Source: Salinimicrobium marinum (lineage in GTDB: Bacteria; Bacteroidota; Bacteroidia; Flavobacteriales; Flavobacteriaceae). Taken from it: a stretch of 64,000 nt of DNA. This document shows, in pieces, positions 26,187 through 34,709 of this stretch; the stretch's first letter is position 1, and every line of letters begins with the position of its first letter. The position numbers and the translations under genes are program-made. The notes below the pieces were generated by a model. The model searched no databases and was not told the origin of the DNA. It was given only the letters and a program-made list of their open reading frames with translations. The DNA lies in the NCBI RefSeq assembly GCF_014651535.1, contig NZ_BMXB01000003.1, positions 124,001 through 188,000 on the forward strand, in the 5' to 3' direction.

Positions 26187-26597
26187 TTACAGGAATTTTC
26201 TCATTCCCTGCGACAGGTAAGAATAAATTAGCACTTTTAATTTCCTGTTCCTGAAAGCATAATTCTGTAATTCTATTTTTAGCTTTTGGTAATTCAACAG
26301 AACAGATTCTGGCCAGGAAAGTGCATCATTGTCAGAATTTTTTTCCAGTTCTAGCAGGGTTTTCCCAAGCTCGTACGTTAAATTCTCCTTTTCATCATCC
26401 AGTAACATCAGTTCCCGGTTTAACAGATCCACATTCACTGCAGATATGCCTGCTTTTTTAATCAATTCTGAAGAAAAAAGTTTCAGGTAGAACTGATTTT
26501 CAAGGTCGTGGTAAGTAATTTCAGATTTCCAATTATGCAGATCGGTGCAAATATTAAGTTTTTCAATATCAGAATCTATAGGATAAGGGTAGGCCAT
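26187..26597 (-). CDS. short helical protein, paralogue of 26735-27196
   Basis: A 136-residue unknown protein, predicted mostly helical. It begins with an acidic stretch and DIEKLNICTDLHNWKSEI..., which aligns with the start of the gene at 26735-27196 (DIMRLNINSETAKWKEVL) and shares FYxxL and an L-x-K-x-G segment; both then run into coiled coil (LLDDEKENLTYELGKTLLELE). No catalytic motif or signal peptide. The similarity to its neighbour suggests an old tandem duplication. Location directly upstream of the SAM hydrolase suggests a shared transcript. Confidence 0.7.
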   Translation of the reverse strand: MAYPYPIDSDIEKLNICTDLHNWKSEITYHDLENQFYLKLFSSELIKKAGISAVNVDLLNRELMLLDDEKENLTYELGKTLLELEKNSDNDALSWPESVLLNYQKLKIELQNYAFRNRKLKVLIYSYLSQGMRKFL

Positions 26598-26661
26598 GTT
26601 TTATTAAATGATTATAAAAATTGACTGCAACGGGGCCGGTTTAATGGGAAAAGATAATTTT

Positions 26662-26689
26662 GGCTTCGGATCCTAAACAATCCGAAGCC
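26662..26689. terminator. hairpin between the paralogues
   Basis: Perfect 10-base stem GGCTTCGGAT / ATCCGAAGCC with an 8-base loop, 46 bases past the stop of the upstream paralogue (minus strand). The poly-U on the minus strand is broken (AAAATTATCTTTT). It may be a partial terminator or an RNA-processing signal inside the run. Confidence 0.5.
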
Positions 26690-26734
26690 TTTAATTATCG
26701 GGGGGCAACTTTTTGAAATTCTCAGGAGTACCTT

Positions 26735-27196
26735 TTAATTATTTTTGAAAGGCTGATTCTCCTGATTATTGTATCCTAAAAAAGGCTGTTTGATCTCTCT
26801 GCTTATAAATTGTTGCAGAGAAGCCTGTAGCGTACGATAATTGCTGAAATGCTTTTCCAGCGATGCCTTGAGCACCAGGTGATCCTGTAAGTAGTAATTC
26901 TCACACTGCACATCATCACATTCTTTCATTCCTTCAAGTTTCCGCTGAAAGTCTACAAGCGTTTGATGATGAAATTTATTGTCTACTTCAATATCTTTTA
27001 ACTGATGCATCCAGTTTTCCACGTCTTCGGAATTACTTCCGAATTTTTCCATAAGGTTTAAATTCAGCAAAGATTTATAAAAATTAATTTCATTCTTATT
27101 GAATTCCAGTACCTCTTTCCATTTTGCTGTTTCAGAATTAATATTCAATCTCATGATGTCAGCATCACTATAATGGTCTTCAAATTTTTCGCTCAT
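26735..27196 (-). CDS. short helical protein, paralogue of 26187-26597
   Basis: A 153-residue acidic, helical unknown protein (SDADIMRLNINSETAKWKEV, FYKSLLNLNLMEKFGSN). It shares its N-terminal third with the next downstream gene, which is shorter by 17 residues. Contains two Cys in ECDDVQCENYYL. It overlaps the Gre/Rnk-like gene by 17 bases (shared 27180-27196), so the two are translationally coupled; a functional link with transcription or stress is possible but not shown. Confidence 0.75.
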   Translation of the reverse strand: MSEKFEDHYSDADIMRLNINSETAKWKEVLEFNKNEINFYKSLLNLNLMEKFGSNSEDVENWMHQLKDIEVDNKFHHQTLVDFQRKLEGMKECDDVQCENYYLQDHLVLKASLEKHFSNYRTLQASLQQFISREIKQPFLGYNNQENQPFKNN

Positions 27197-27608
27197 AGTC
27201 CTCTATTTTTACTGTTGCTGTAGGTTGCACTACTTCCAAAATCTTAATGGTATTCGCTCCCATTGGAAATTGCCAGGTGAATTCATCTCCTTTGGCATAA
27301 CCAAATAAAGCGAGGCCCATTGGGGCAAGAATGGATATTTTATCCTGCTTGATATCACTTTGTTCGGGCACGACCACCTGATAACTTCGTTGTACATTCC
27401 ACGGGGTTTCAATAGTCACTACCGAGTTGAACCTTATGACATCCTCCGGCAACTTTTTGGCATCAAGGATTTTGGCTTTAGCCAGTTCTCCTTTAAGCTT
27501 TTCCAGGGACTGTTTGTAGGTTTCTTCTCTGTAGAACTGAGACGTGGAGAGAATACTTTTTAATAATTCATATTCTCTTTTTTCTATTATTATATTTCCG
27601 TATTTCAT
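27180..27608 (-). CDS. GreA/GreB-Rnk-type transcription factor
   Basis: A 142-residue protein with the Gre/Rnk C-terminal FKBP-like domain (residues ~55-140: VTIETPWNVQRSYQVVVPEQ, DKISILAPMGLALFGYAKGD, FPMGANTIKILEV). The N-terminal coiled coil is short (residues ~10-50), as in Rnk and Gfh-like factors, rather than the full-length GreA finger, and it lacks the DD/DE pair at a long tip. It probably binds the RNA polymerase secondary channel. ATG 27608 was preferred over 27632 (extra VTSHNSV residues). Coupled to the following paralogue gene. Confidence 0.8.
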   Translation of the reverse strand: MKYGNIIIEKREYELLKSILSTSQFYREETYKQSLEKLKGELAKAKILDAKKLPEDVIRFNSVVTIETPWNVQRSYQVVVPEQSDIKQDKISILAPMGLALFGYAKGDEFTWQFPMGANTIKILEVVQPTATVKIEDYERKI

Positions 27609-27692
27609 GACGCTGTTATGAGAGGTCACCACCTTGCAGATGTTGCCCCTTTATTTTAAACTTTTAAAAAGATATTATTTATAAAAGCAATT

Positions 27693-27737
27693 TATAGGTA
27701 ATAATCTGATGTTGGAACTATCAGACCATTACCTATA
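27693..27737 (-). terminator. long hairpin after gdhA
   Basis: An 18-base inverted repeat with two mismatches (TATAGGTAATaaTCTGAT / ATCAGAccATTACCTATA), loop of 9 bases, about 45 bases past the gdhA stop on the minus strand and followed there by GCTTTTATAA. Probable gdhA terminator. Confidence 0.6.
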
Positions 27738-27780
27738 AAAGTTTTACAGGCTTACTTACAGGCCACTCGGAACCTTATTT

Positions 27781-29061
27781 CTAAGGAAATATTCCGCGTT
27801 GTGTGTAAGATGTTTCGATCCTGGAGATAGCAATAATATAAGCAGCCGTTCTCCAGTCTGTTTTTCTTTCTGCTACTTCATTTGAAACATTCTTGAAGAC
27901 CTGTTTAATTTTCTTTTCCAGTTTCTGCATGACCTCATCGAGTTCCCATAATTCTCCATTTCTGTTTTGCAGCCATTCGAAATAACTACCAATCACTCCG
28001 CCAGAATTACAAAGAATATCCGGGATGATGGTTACTCCCTGCTGCAGTAAGATTTGTTCACCTTCTGCATCTGTAGGTCCGTTTGCACCTTCAGCTACCA
28101 CGGCAGCTTTTATTTTATACGCATTCTCTGCAGTGATCTGGTTGCCCAGGGCAGCAGGAATCAACAGGTCACATTCAAGACCAAAGAATTCTTCAGGTTC
28201 CATTTCTACAGCACCTGTAAAGCCTTTGATAGAACCTTTTCTTGGGCTGGAATGCTCAAACAGATCTTCTACTGAAATTCCTTTTTCATTGATAAGGGTA
28301 GCGTGAGCATCCTGTACAGCTAAAAGGGTAGCTCCATCTTCTGTTAAGAATTTTGATGCCCAGTAACCTACATTTCCAAAACCCTGTACAATAAATGTTT
28401 TTCCTTCCAGATTTTCTCCGCGGGATTCGTACAGCATTTTAATCGTTAAATAAACTCCAAATCCTGTGGCACGATCTCTACCTTCCAGTCCGCCAGATCC
28501 TACAGGTTTTCCTGTAACTACATGTTGGTTTTGAGAACGTTCAGAAGTTGATTTTGTAGACATATAGGTATCTGCGATCCATGCCATTGTCTGTGCATTT
28601 GTATTAACATCTGGTGCAGGAATATCATGTTCAGGTCCAATATTTTCACCTAGAGCATACGTGAAACGCCGGGTAATTCTTTCCAGCTCAGAAAGGCTGT
28701 AATTCCTTGGGTCTAGCTGGATTCCTCCCTTGGCACCACCATATGGTAATCCTGCCAGTGAAGTTTTCCAGGTCATCCACATGGCCAGAGCTTTTGCTGC
28801 ATCCACATCTACGGTTGGGTGATAACGTAATCCTCCTTTGTACGGGCCCAAAGCATTGTTATGCTGCACACGATAACCGGTAAAGATCTCCACCTCTCCA
28901 TTGTCCATTTTTACTGGAAAATGTACAATGATCTCATTGTTGGTGAGGGCAAGGATCCTTCTAATGTTTGGGTTAAGATCTATTAGATCTGCTGTTTTAT
29001 TAAATTGGTTAAGCACGGTATCATACATGCTTTGTTTATTTTGTTTTGCTTCTGTTATCAT
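27781..29061 (-). CDS. gdhA: glutamate dehydrogenase
   Basis: A 426-residue Glu/Leu/Phe/Val dehydrogenase family enzyme, interconverting glutamate and 2-oxoglutarate plus ammonium. Visible are GLRYHPTVD, the catalytic-site Lys in PYGGAKGGI, PAPDVNT, and the nucleotide-binding FIVQGFGNVGYWA, with PAALGNQIT and AEGANGPT. Length fits the 410-430 residue hexameric bacterial type. ATG 29061 was chosen; the open frame to GTG 29085 would overlap the small upstream gene. NAD or NADP preference cannot be decided with certainty. It is followed by a hairpin terminator. Confidence 0.93.
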   Translation of the reverse strand: MITEAKQNKQSMYDTVLNQFNKTADLIDLNPNIRRILALTNNEIIVHFPVKMDNGEVEIFTGYRVQHNNALGPYKGGLRYHPTVDVDAAKALAMWMTWKTSLAGLPYGGAKGGIQLDPRNYSLSELERITRRFTYALGENIGPEHDIPAPDVNTNAQTMAWIADTYMSTKSTSERSQNQHVVTGKPVGSGGLEGRDRATGFGVYLTIKMLYESRGENLEGKTFIVQGFGNVGYWASKFLTEDGATLLAVQDAHATLINEKGISVEDLFEHSSPRKGSIKGFTGAVEMEPEEFFGLECDLLIPAALGNQITAENAYKIKAAVVAEGANGPTDAEGEQILLQQGVTIIPDILCNSGGVIGSYFEWLQNRNGELWELDEVMQKLEKKIKQVFKNVSNEVAERKTDWRTAAYIIAISRIETSYTQRGIFP

Positions 29062-29068
29062 ATTTTTA

Positions 29069-29236
29069 CTATTCAAAATGTTCACAAGTTACTTTTCGTT
29101 CTTCTTTCCAAATACAGTGACGCCTGTTATCACAATTAAAGCAGAGACTTTTTAGCATCTCGCGGGTAAGCGGTACAGAAACTTCTTCGGCTTCCAATGT
29201 CCGGGCGACAGGAGTCTTTGTTTGTGTCAAGATCAT
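29069..29236 (-). CDS. 55-residue four-cysteine protein upstream of gdhA
   Basis: Small gene found by reading the gap: ATG 29236, stop TAG 29069-29071, ending 7 bases before the gdhA start on the same strand. The sequence ends in a compact C-x2-C-x5-C-x9-C cluster (C32, C35, C41, C51; core CFNCDNRRHCIWKEE), resembling a small zinc or Fe-S binding fold. The first 30 residues are polar with no membrane segment. Position immediately before gdhA suggests co-transcription. No family is recognised. Confidence 0.65.
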   Translation of the reverse strand: MILTQTKTPVARTLEAEEVSVPLTREMLKSLCFNCDNRRHCIWKEERKVTCEHFE

Positions 29237-29374
29237 ATGTAATTTTTTTTAGAATTTTTCCTGAACACAGAAAGGCAAAGGATATGCCCTTAAAAAATTA
29301 AAAATCACATAAAGGTGGTTATGGTCTGGTAAACAGATATTTAGCAGGAATAATTAATCTGAAGATATTTTAGT

Positions 29375-29397
29375 GGCCGGGGAATAATTACCCGGCC
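29375..29397 (-). terminator. weak hairpin after the NtrC-family gene
   Basis: The 7-base GC-rich stem GGCCGGG / CCCGGCC with a 9-base loop lies about 20 bases past the NtrC-type stop (minus strand). The following T-tract is weak, so termination is uncertain. Confidence 0.35.
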
Positions 29398-29417
29398 GGA
29401 GAGAAATGTACCGTTGC

Positions 29418-30746
29418 CTAATGAAGCTTTTGACGCAGGGTTTTTCGATCGATCTGAAGGATCTCTGCAGCCTTCGTTTTATTGTTGCCTACAGAAGCCA
29501 GCACTTTTAAAATATATTCTTTTTCAATCTCTTTCAGGGGCTTGTGAAGGTCATCGCTGTTAGGGGTAGGAGCAGGATACTTCAGGTAATCGGGAAAATG
29601 TTCTAGTTCAATACTGCGCTCACTCATGATAATGGCACGTTGTACTACATTCTCAAGTTCTCTGATATTGCCCGGCCAGCTGTGCCTGTGCAGCAGCTGA
29701 ATGGCCTTTTCAGAAATTGTAAGATTGGGCCGGTTGTATTCCATCCCGTATTTTCTTATAAAATTTTTAACCAGCAGCGGAATGTCTTCCTTCCTTTCCC
29801 GAAGCGGCGGTGTATTAATGTTCACTACGTTTAGCCGGTAATAAAGATCTTTCCGGAAAGAGCCTTTTTCTGCCATTTGAAAAAGGTCACTATTAGTGGC
29901 AGCTATGATACGGATCTGGATTTTTTCTGCTTTTTGCGCCCCCAGCATTCTTACTTCCTTCTCCTGGAGAACCCGTAACAGACTGGTCTGTACATTGGCT
30001 GGGGCTGTGCCAATTTCGTCGAGGAAAATAGTTCCGCCCGCTGCAGCCTGAAAAAATCCTTTTCGGGTCTCTGTGGCTCCTGTAAAGGCTCCTTTTACAT
30101 GTCCGAATAATTCTGCTTCCAGTAAATTTTCGGGAATTGCACCGCAGTTAACGGCGATAAAAGGATTGGCAGCAAAGGTTCCCTTGTAGTGGATAGCACG
30201 GGCCACGAGCTCTTTTCCGGTCCCACTTTCTCCCTGGATGAGGATGGTGGCACGATTATTTTTTACCCGATCGATGAGATCGATCATTTCTTCAAATTTT
30301 TCAGAAGAGCCTGTCATTCCCGCATAACTCTCGCCAGCACCCGAAACCTTCTTTTCAGCTTCAGGAGTAACTTTTGAATGTTTCAGGGATTTCTCAACAG
30401 CTTCTGTCAATTCGTCCCGCGTAAAAGGCTTGACCAGGTAATCCAGTGCGCCCGATTTCACAGCATTTACCGCCCCGTCTACAGAAGGAAATCCTGTAAT
30501 GACCAGTTTTGGAATGTCGGGAAAGTGTTCTTCCACATATTTTATGAGTTCCATACCATTTATTCCCGGCATCTGGAGATCGGTAATGAGCAGGTGGATT
30601 CTGCTTGTTTTTAAGATATCTATCGCATCGGTTACAGATGCAGCCTTGTATGTATGAAAGTTGTGACTGTCCAGGTTACGCTGCAGGAGCTCCAGCATAT
30701 CATAATCATCATCTACAATAAGAATGTTTTCTTTTTTAATAGGCAT
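29418..30746 (-). CDS. sigma-54-dependent NtrC-family response regulator
   Basis: A 442-residue regulator. Residues ~8-120 are a receiver with phospho-acceptor Asp in LLITDLQMPG. Residues ~145-375 are the AAA+ domain with Walker A QGESGTGKELVA, the sigma-54 contact GAFTGA, Walker B FLDEIG and the Arg-rich PPLRERKEDI. The C-terminus carries a FIS-type helix-turn-helix (NKTKAAEILQIDRKTLRQKL). It activates RpoN promoters when phosphorylated. Its gene directly follows the kinase gene, 2 bases away. Its targets are unknown; gdhA is adjacent but separated by a hairpin and a small gene, and I found no clear RpoN promoter (GG-N10-GC) there. Confidence 0.93.
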   Translation of the reverse strand: MPIKKENILIVDDDYDMLELLQRNLDSHNFHTYKAASVTDAIDILKTSRIHLLITDLQMPGINGMELIKYVEEHFPDIPKLVITGFPSVDGAVNAVKSGALDYLVKPFTRDELTEAVEKSLKHSKVTPEAEKKVSGAGESYAGMTGSSEKFEEMIDLIDRVKNNRATILIQGESGTGKELVARAIHYKGTFAANPFIAVNCGAIPENLLEAELFGHVKGAFTGATETRKGFFQAAAGGTIFLDEIGTAPANVQTSLLRVLQEKEVRMLGAQKAEKIQIRIIAATNSDLFQMAEKGSFRKDLYYRLNVVNINTPPLRERKEDIPLLVKNFIRKYGMEYNRPNLTISEKAIQLLHRHSWPGNIRELENVVQRAIIMSERSIELEHFPDYLKYPAPTPNSDDLHKPLKEIEKEYILKVLASVGNNKTKAAEILQIDRKTLRQKLH

Positions 30747-30748
30747 AG

Positions 30749-31846
30749 TTATGATTTTAGAGGCAACCGAATCTGGAAAACCGTACCTGCAGGATCATTG
30801 TCAAAGGTAATAATATCTCCCCGATGACTTTTTATGATTCCGTGTACGACACTCAAGCCAAGGCCAGATCCTTCTCCAATGGGTTTGGTGGTGAAAAACG
30901 GCTCGAAGATTCTGGAGCGGTGTTCTGCCTTTATCCCGGGGCCTTCATCGGCTATCTCTATGAAAAGGTCGTTTTCACGGCTGTACACTTTTATTTTTAT
31001 AACTGAATTCTTTGGGGAAATGTATAAGGCATTGATCAATAAATTGAACAATACCTGGGTAAGCTGTATGGGATCTAATTGTGCTTCCAAAGAGGCATTT
31101 TCTACCTCTAGTTCATGAACGATCTCTGCTTTCCTGAAGTTTGGCCCCAGAAGCGCCAGTGCCTGAGTTATGACAGGTTTCACCCTGATTAATTTCATTT
31201 CCTGCGGCATTTCACAGGCAAAGAACATTAATTTTTTCACCACCTCACGAGAATAAATGGCGGCCTTAATAATTTTTCCAATATCTTTTTTTACCTGCTC
31301 ATTCGCGGTACGTTCCTCAATAAGCTCTGCAAAACCGAGGATATTTCCCAGTGGGGTATTTAGCTCGTGGGCAATCCCAGCTGTGATCTCTCCTAAAATT
31401 GAAAGTCGGTCGTTTCTTTGTGCGGTTCTTTTCAGTAGCTCTTCCTGTTCCTTCTGAAGCTGTTTTTCATAAAAAGAACCCATCTCTTCAGCAGCTTTAT
31501 TGAGGAGCTTTTGCTCTTCAGGCAGGAAATATTTTTCTGAAAATTCTGGGGCAGGATAATGCACTTTTATGAATCCGCTGTTAGCTCCCATGATCCTGAT
31601 TTCAGTTTGTTGTAAAACAGATTTTTCAGGAACATCTTCGGTAGCAGAGCAATAATCTTTTAATCTTAATTCTACTACGGCTTTTTCGGGAAATCGCCAG
31701 GCTTCTTTTAATACAATTAAAATTTCATCCAGCGTGCTTTCAAGATTTCCCTTGTGCTCCCTAAGAATTGAAGAGATCTTGTAGAGGCATTCCAGCTCCT
31801 TGATTCTTTCCTGAAGTTCTTCGTGGGTGGAGGTGATGGGTGACAT
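30749..31846 (-). CDS. soluble sensor histidine kinase
   Basis: A 365-residue cytosolic kinase. Residues ~1-140 form a coiled coil and GAF-like sensor, then HisKA with phospho-acceptor His in ITAGIAHELNTPLGN and a HATPase domain (LFNLLINALYISP, EIADEGPGIKAEH, GSGLGLSVVHGI). No membrane segments are present, so the signal is intracellular. Paired by position with the NtrC-type regulator that follows, it resembles NtrB/AtoS-class kinases but lacks a clear PAS domain. Confidence 0.9.
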   Translation of the reverse strand: MSPITSTHEELQERIKELECLYKISSILREHKGNLESTLDEILIVLKEAWRFPEKAVVELRLKDYCSATEDVPEKSVLQQTEIRIMGANSGFIKVHYPAPEFSEKYFLPEEQKLLNKAAEEMGSFYEKQLQKEQEELLKRTAQRNDRLSILGEITAGIAHELNTPLGNILGFAELIEERTANEQVKKDIGKIIKAAIYSREVVKKLMFFACEMPQEMKLIRVKPVITQALALLGPNFRKAEIVHELEVENASLEAQLDPIQLTQVLFNLLINALYISPKNSVIKIKVYSRENDLFIEIADEGPGIKAEHRSRIFEPFFTTKPIGEGSGLGLSVVHGIIKSHRGDIITFDNDPAGTVFQIRLPLKS

Positions 31847-32130
31847 AGAAAATCCTTTACTTGAATGATAGAAGCATCAAATATATTCTAATTTACCCGT
31901 AAGTTCTAATGATGAGATTCTGTAATCGGCATTTTCAGAAATGGTTTGCCAATTCAAAAATGTACGAGTAGAAGAGAAATTTTCGTAAAAATTCCGGATA
32001 TCAACGGGCTTTTGGCTCACCTGGTTAGAAGGATGAAGAAAGCAGCCTGAGAAGCTTCAGAAATTACAAACGTAATTAACTTCGGGTGGAGCTTAGGAAC
32101 AGCTAAGGTTTTACCGGTGTAAAAGAAAAA
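31847..32130. other. intergenic region
   Basis: About 280 bases between the kinase start and the terminator of the next gene. No open frame or recognisable promoter stands out. Confidence 0.45.
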
Positions 32131-32163
32131 TGGTCAGGATTGCCTGCAAGACAATCCTGACCA
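32131..32163 (-). terminator. terminator of the PepSY-like gene
   Basis: Perfect 12-base stem TGGTCAGGATTG / CAATCCTGACCA with a 9-base loop, 14 bases past the stop of the minus-strand gene at 32177. On the minus strand it is followed by TTTTTCTTTTA. Confidence 0.85.
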
Positions 32164-32176
32164 AATTTTAGCTGTG

Positions 32177-32614
32177 TTAATCAATTTTCAGGAAACTTCC
32201 GTCTTGGTCAAATTCAAGTTCGGTTCCGTCCATCAATTCCACTTCCTGTCCTTTATCCTGTTTATCCCAGCTTACAACTTTTGCATCAGGATAGTTGGAT
32301 TGTAGATAAGAAACGATTTCTGAAGGTAGGGCTGCTACCGGAATAGTTACATTTTTGTGACCGTCTATTTCAAGAACATTTCCGTTTTTGTCGAAATCCA
32401 CTTCAATTCCGTTAGCAAATCTTACTTCATACTTTTCATCTTCCCAAATTTGCCAGCTGCTGTTTTCCTGAACCTCCTTTATAGTAGCTGAAGAAAAATG
32501 CTGACTAATAAATTCCTGAGCAGTTGCCGGAAGTTTATCTGTAGTATTCTGTGCAAACACTCCAACAGACATAAACATTAAAATTCCCGATAACATTACA
32601 TTTACTTTTTTCAT
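32177..32614 (-). CDS. exported PepSY-like (DUF2874) protein
   Basis: A 145-residue protein with a signal peptide (residues ~1-21, VMLSGILMFMSVGVFAQ) and two repeats of the PepSY-like/BLIP-like fold: LPATAQEFISQHFSSATIKEV ... YEVRFANGIEVDFDKNGN and LPSEIVSYLQSNYPDAKVVSW ... YELMDGTELEFDQDG-type strands. Such proteins are abundant in Bacteroidota, are secreted and bind unknown ligands. It is divergent from an OmpR-type two-component system whose downstream gene encodes a second protein of the same family, which suggests a shared stimulus. Confidence 0.88.
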   Translation of the reverse strand: MKKVNVMLSGILMFMSVGVFAQNTTDKLPATAQEFISQHFSSATIKEVQENSSWQIWEDEKYEVRFANGIEVDFDKNGNVLEIDGHKNVTIPVAALPSEIVSYLQSNYPDAKVVSWDKQDKGQEVELMDGTELEFDQDGSFLKID

Positions 32615-32724
32615 ATCTTAATTTTTAAATTCGGGGCAAACTAAATACCTAAAACTGGAAAAAATCGGGAACAGATTCTGGTTCAGTCCTAAATGTTTCC
32701 CAATTTAGCTTGTACATTTGACTT

Positions 32725-33402
32725 ATGAAGATCCTGATAATAGAAGACGAGAAGGACATGCGGCAGAATATGAAGGCCACTCTGGAGAAGGAAAACTTTC
32801 TCGTGGAACTGGCAGGTACGTATAAAGATGCCATGTCTAAAATAGGAATTTATGATTACGATTGTATCCTTCTTGATATTATGCTCCCCGACGGAAATGG
32901 GCTGGAGGTTCTAAAGGCTATAAAGGAAAAGGGATATGGAGACTCTGTAATCATTGTTTCGGCCAAAAATTCACTGGATGATAAAGTACAGGGGCTGGAC
33001 CTGGGTGCCGATGACTATCTTCCGAAGCCATTCCACATGGCCGAACTTAATGCCCGCGTCAAAGCTGTTCTTCGCAGGCGCAAATTTGACGGAGCCAACC
33101 TACTGCAGATTGGAAACATAAGCATAGACATGGATAATCACCAGGTATCTGTAGATGGCAGGGATCTGGAGCTAAATCGAAAAGAGTTCGATGTCCTTTT
33201 CTATCTGTGTACGAATCAGAACCGACTTGTAAGTAAATCGGCTCTTGCAGAACACGTATGGGGAGACTACATCGACCAGGCAGATAATTTTGATTTTATC
33301 TATTCACAGATAAAAAACCTTAGAAAAAAGCTACTGGATCATCATGCAGAGGTCGAAATAAAAGCAGTTTATGGAATAGGGTATAAGCTGTTGGTCTCAT
33401 GA
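32725..33402 (+). CDS. OmpR-family response regulator
   Basis: A 225-residue regulator: receiver (residues 1-120) with acidic pocket E8/D9, phospho-acceptor Asp in DCILLDIMLPDGNG and the Lys of PKPFHM; then a winged helix-turn-helix DNA-binding domain (~130-223: LELNRKEFDVLFYLCTNQN, AVYGIGYKLL). It overlaps its kinase gene by 4 bases (ATGA). A TACATTTG box lies just 5 bases before the ATG, raising the possibility of a very short leader. Confidence 0.93.
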   Translation: MKILIIEDEKDMRQNMKATLEKENFLVELAGTYKDAMSKIGIYDYDCILLDIMLPDGNGLEVLKAIKEKGYGDSVIIVSAKNSLDDKVQGLDLGADDYLPKPFHMAELNARVKAVLRRRKFDGANLLQIGNISIDMDNHQVSVDGRDLELNRKEFDVLFYLCTNQNRLVSKSALAEHVWGDYIDQADNFDFIYSQIKNLRKKLLDHHAEVEIKAVYGIGYKLLVS

Positions 33403-34658
33403 AATTACTCAATTATACGACCACTTATTTTGCCGGAATCCTTATTCTCTTACTGGGAATATGGGCAGTAATTTTTTACTTTGAAATCCTGGATGAGATC
33501 TATGACAGTATGGACGATGGACTGGACAACCAGAAAATGCTGATTATTAGAAAAGCCCGGCAGGATCCATTTGTACTCGAAAAAAATGCCTTCGAAGACG
33601 GAAATTACATTATTACTCCCACAACCCCTGAAAACAGCCACAGTTTTACTGATTCTTACCGGGATTCCCTGATGTACATGGAAAACGAATCGGAATATGA
33701 GCCGGTAAGACTTCTAGAAAGTGTGTTTCAACAGGAAGGAAGGTTTTATAAGATAAAGGTAGTAACCTCTATGGTGGAAGAAGATGACCTGCGAAAAGAA
33801 CTTTTCTTTTCACTTATTTGGCTCTATCTTGGTTTGATTTTAAGCATTCTGGTGCTAAACAATTTCCTGCAGCAAAAGACGTGGAAACCTTTCTATAAAC
33901 TGCTGTCCAGGCTCGAAAATTTTAGCATAGAAAAGGATCGGGATATCAAATATGAGAAAACCAATATTGATGAATTCCAGTTACTTAACGAGCGGGTAGA
34001 CCGGCTGCTTAAAAAATCGGTAGAAAGTTATCACAGTCAGAAAGAATTTATTGAGAATGCTTCTCACGAGCTACAAACTCCGTTGGCCATAAGTATTAAT
34101 AAGCTGGAGTTGATGGCAGAAAATGCGACTCTTTCTCCCGACCAAATGGAGGAGCTGGGAACAGTGCTCAACAGTTTGGAAAGGCTCACCCGGCTAAACA
34201 GATCCCTTTTATTGCTCTCGAGAATTGAGAACCGGCAATTTGTGGAAGAAGAAAAGATCAATTGGAATGAGCAGGTGAAAACAGTTATGGCCGAATTTCA
34301 GGATTTTGCGGCACATCAACAGGTAGAAATGATTTTTTCTGAAGACGCAGTAGTTGAACATACCGGTAACAGAGATTTGGTTAGAATCCTCCTCTCCAAC
34401 CTTATAAAAAATGCCATTTTACACAGCTCTTCTGGAACTGTAGTAGAGATACAAATTCTTCCGGAAATCATTCAGTTTAAAAACTCCGGAAACAACCCTC
34501 TGGATAAGACCAAGATCTTCAACAGATTCCAGGGAGCGGAAAAAGTTCAATCAACAGGCCTCGGCCTTGCAATCTCGAAAGCCATTGCAGAAAGGTTCGG
34601 TCTGGAACTCAGTTATAGTTTTATTGATAAAAAACACGTTTTCATTATAAGATTCTGA
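33399..34658 (+). CDS. membrane sensor histidine kinase
   Basis: A 419-residue kinase with two transmembrane helices (residues ~8-29 and ~139-155) flanking a ~105-residue periplasmic sensor region, then a short linker, HisKA with phospho-acceptor His in NASHELQTPLAIS, and HATPase (LVRILLSNLIKNAILHSS, GLGLAISKAIAERFG). The kinase is short, with a truncated ATP-domain region between the N and G boxes, as in many Bacteroidota kinases. It partners with the OmpR-type regulator just before it. The stimulus is unknown. Confidence 0.92.
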   Translation: MKLLNYTTTYFAGILILLLGIWAVIFYFEILDEIYDSMDDGLDNQKMLIIRKARQDPFVLEKNAFEDGNYIITPTTPENSHSFTDSYRDSLMYMENESEYEPVRLLESVFQQEGRFYKIKVVTSMVEEDDLRKELFFSLIWLYLGLILSILVLNNFLQQKTWKPFYKLLSRLENFSIEKDRDIKYEKTNIDEFQLLNERVDRLLKKSVESYHSQKEFIENASHELQTPLAISINKLELMAENATLSPDQMEELGTVLNSLERLTRLNRSLLLLSRIENRQFVEEEKINWNEQVKTVMAEFQDFAAHQQVEMIFSEDAVVEHTGNRDLVRILLSNLIKNAILHSSSGTVVEIQILPEIIQFKNSGNNPLDKTKIFNRFQGAEKVQSTGLGLAISKAIAERFGLELSYSFIDKKHVFIIRF

Positions 34659-34709
34659 TTGTCTCCAATTCCTAATTCTTTCCAGTTTCCGGCCTTACCT
34701 TAGCTTGAA

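Noticed and set aside
29069-29100. gdhA start at GTG 29085
   Set aside because: It would overlap the four-cysteine gene and replace an ATG 24 bases downstream with a GTG; family members begin near the later site.
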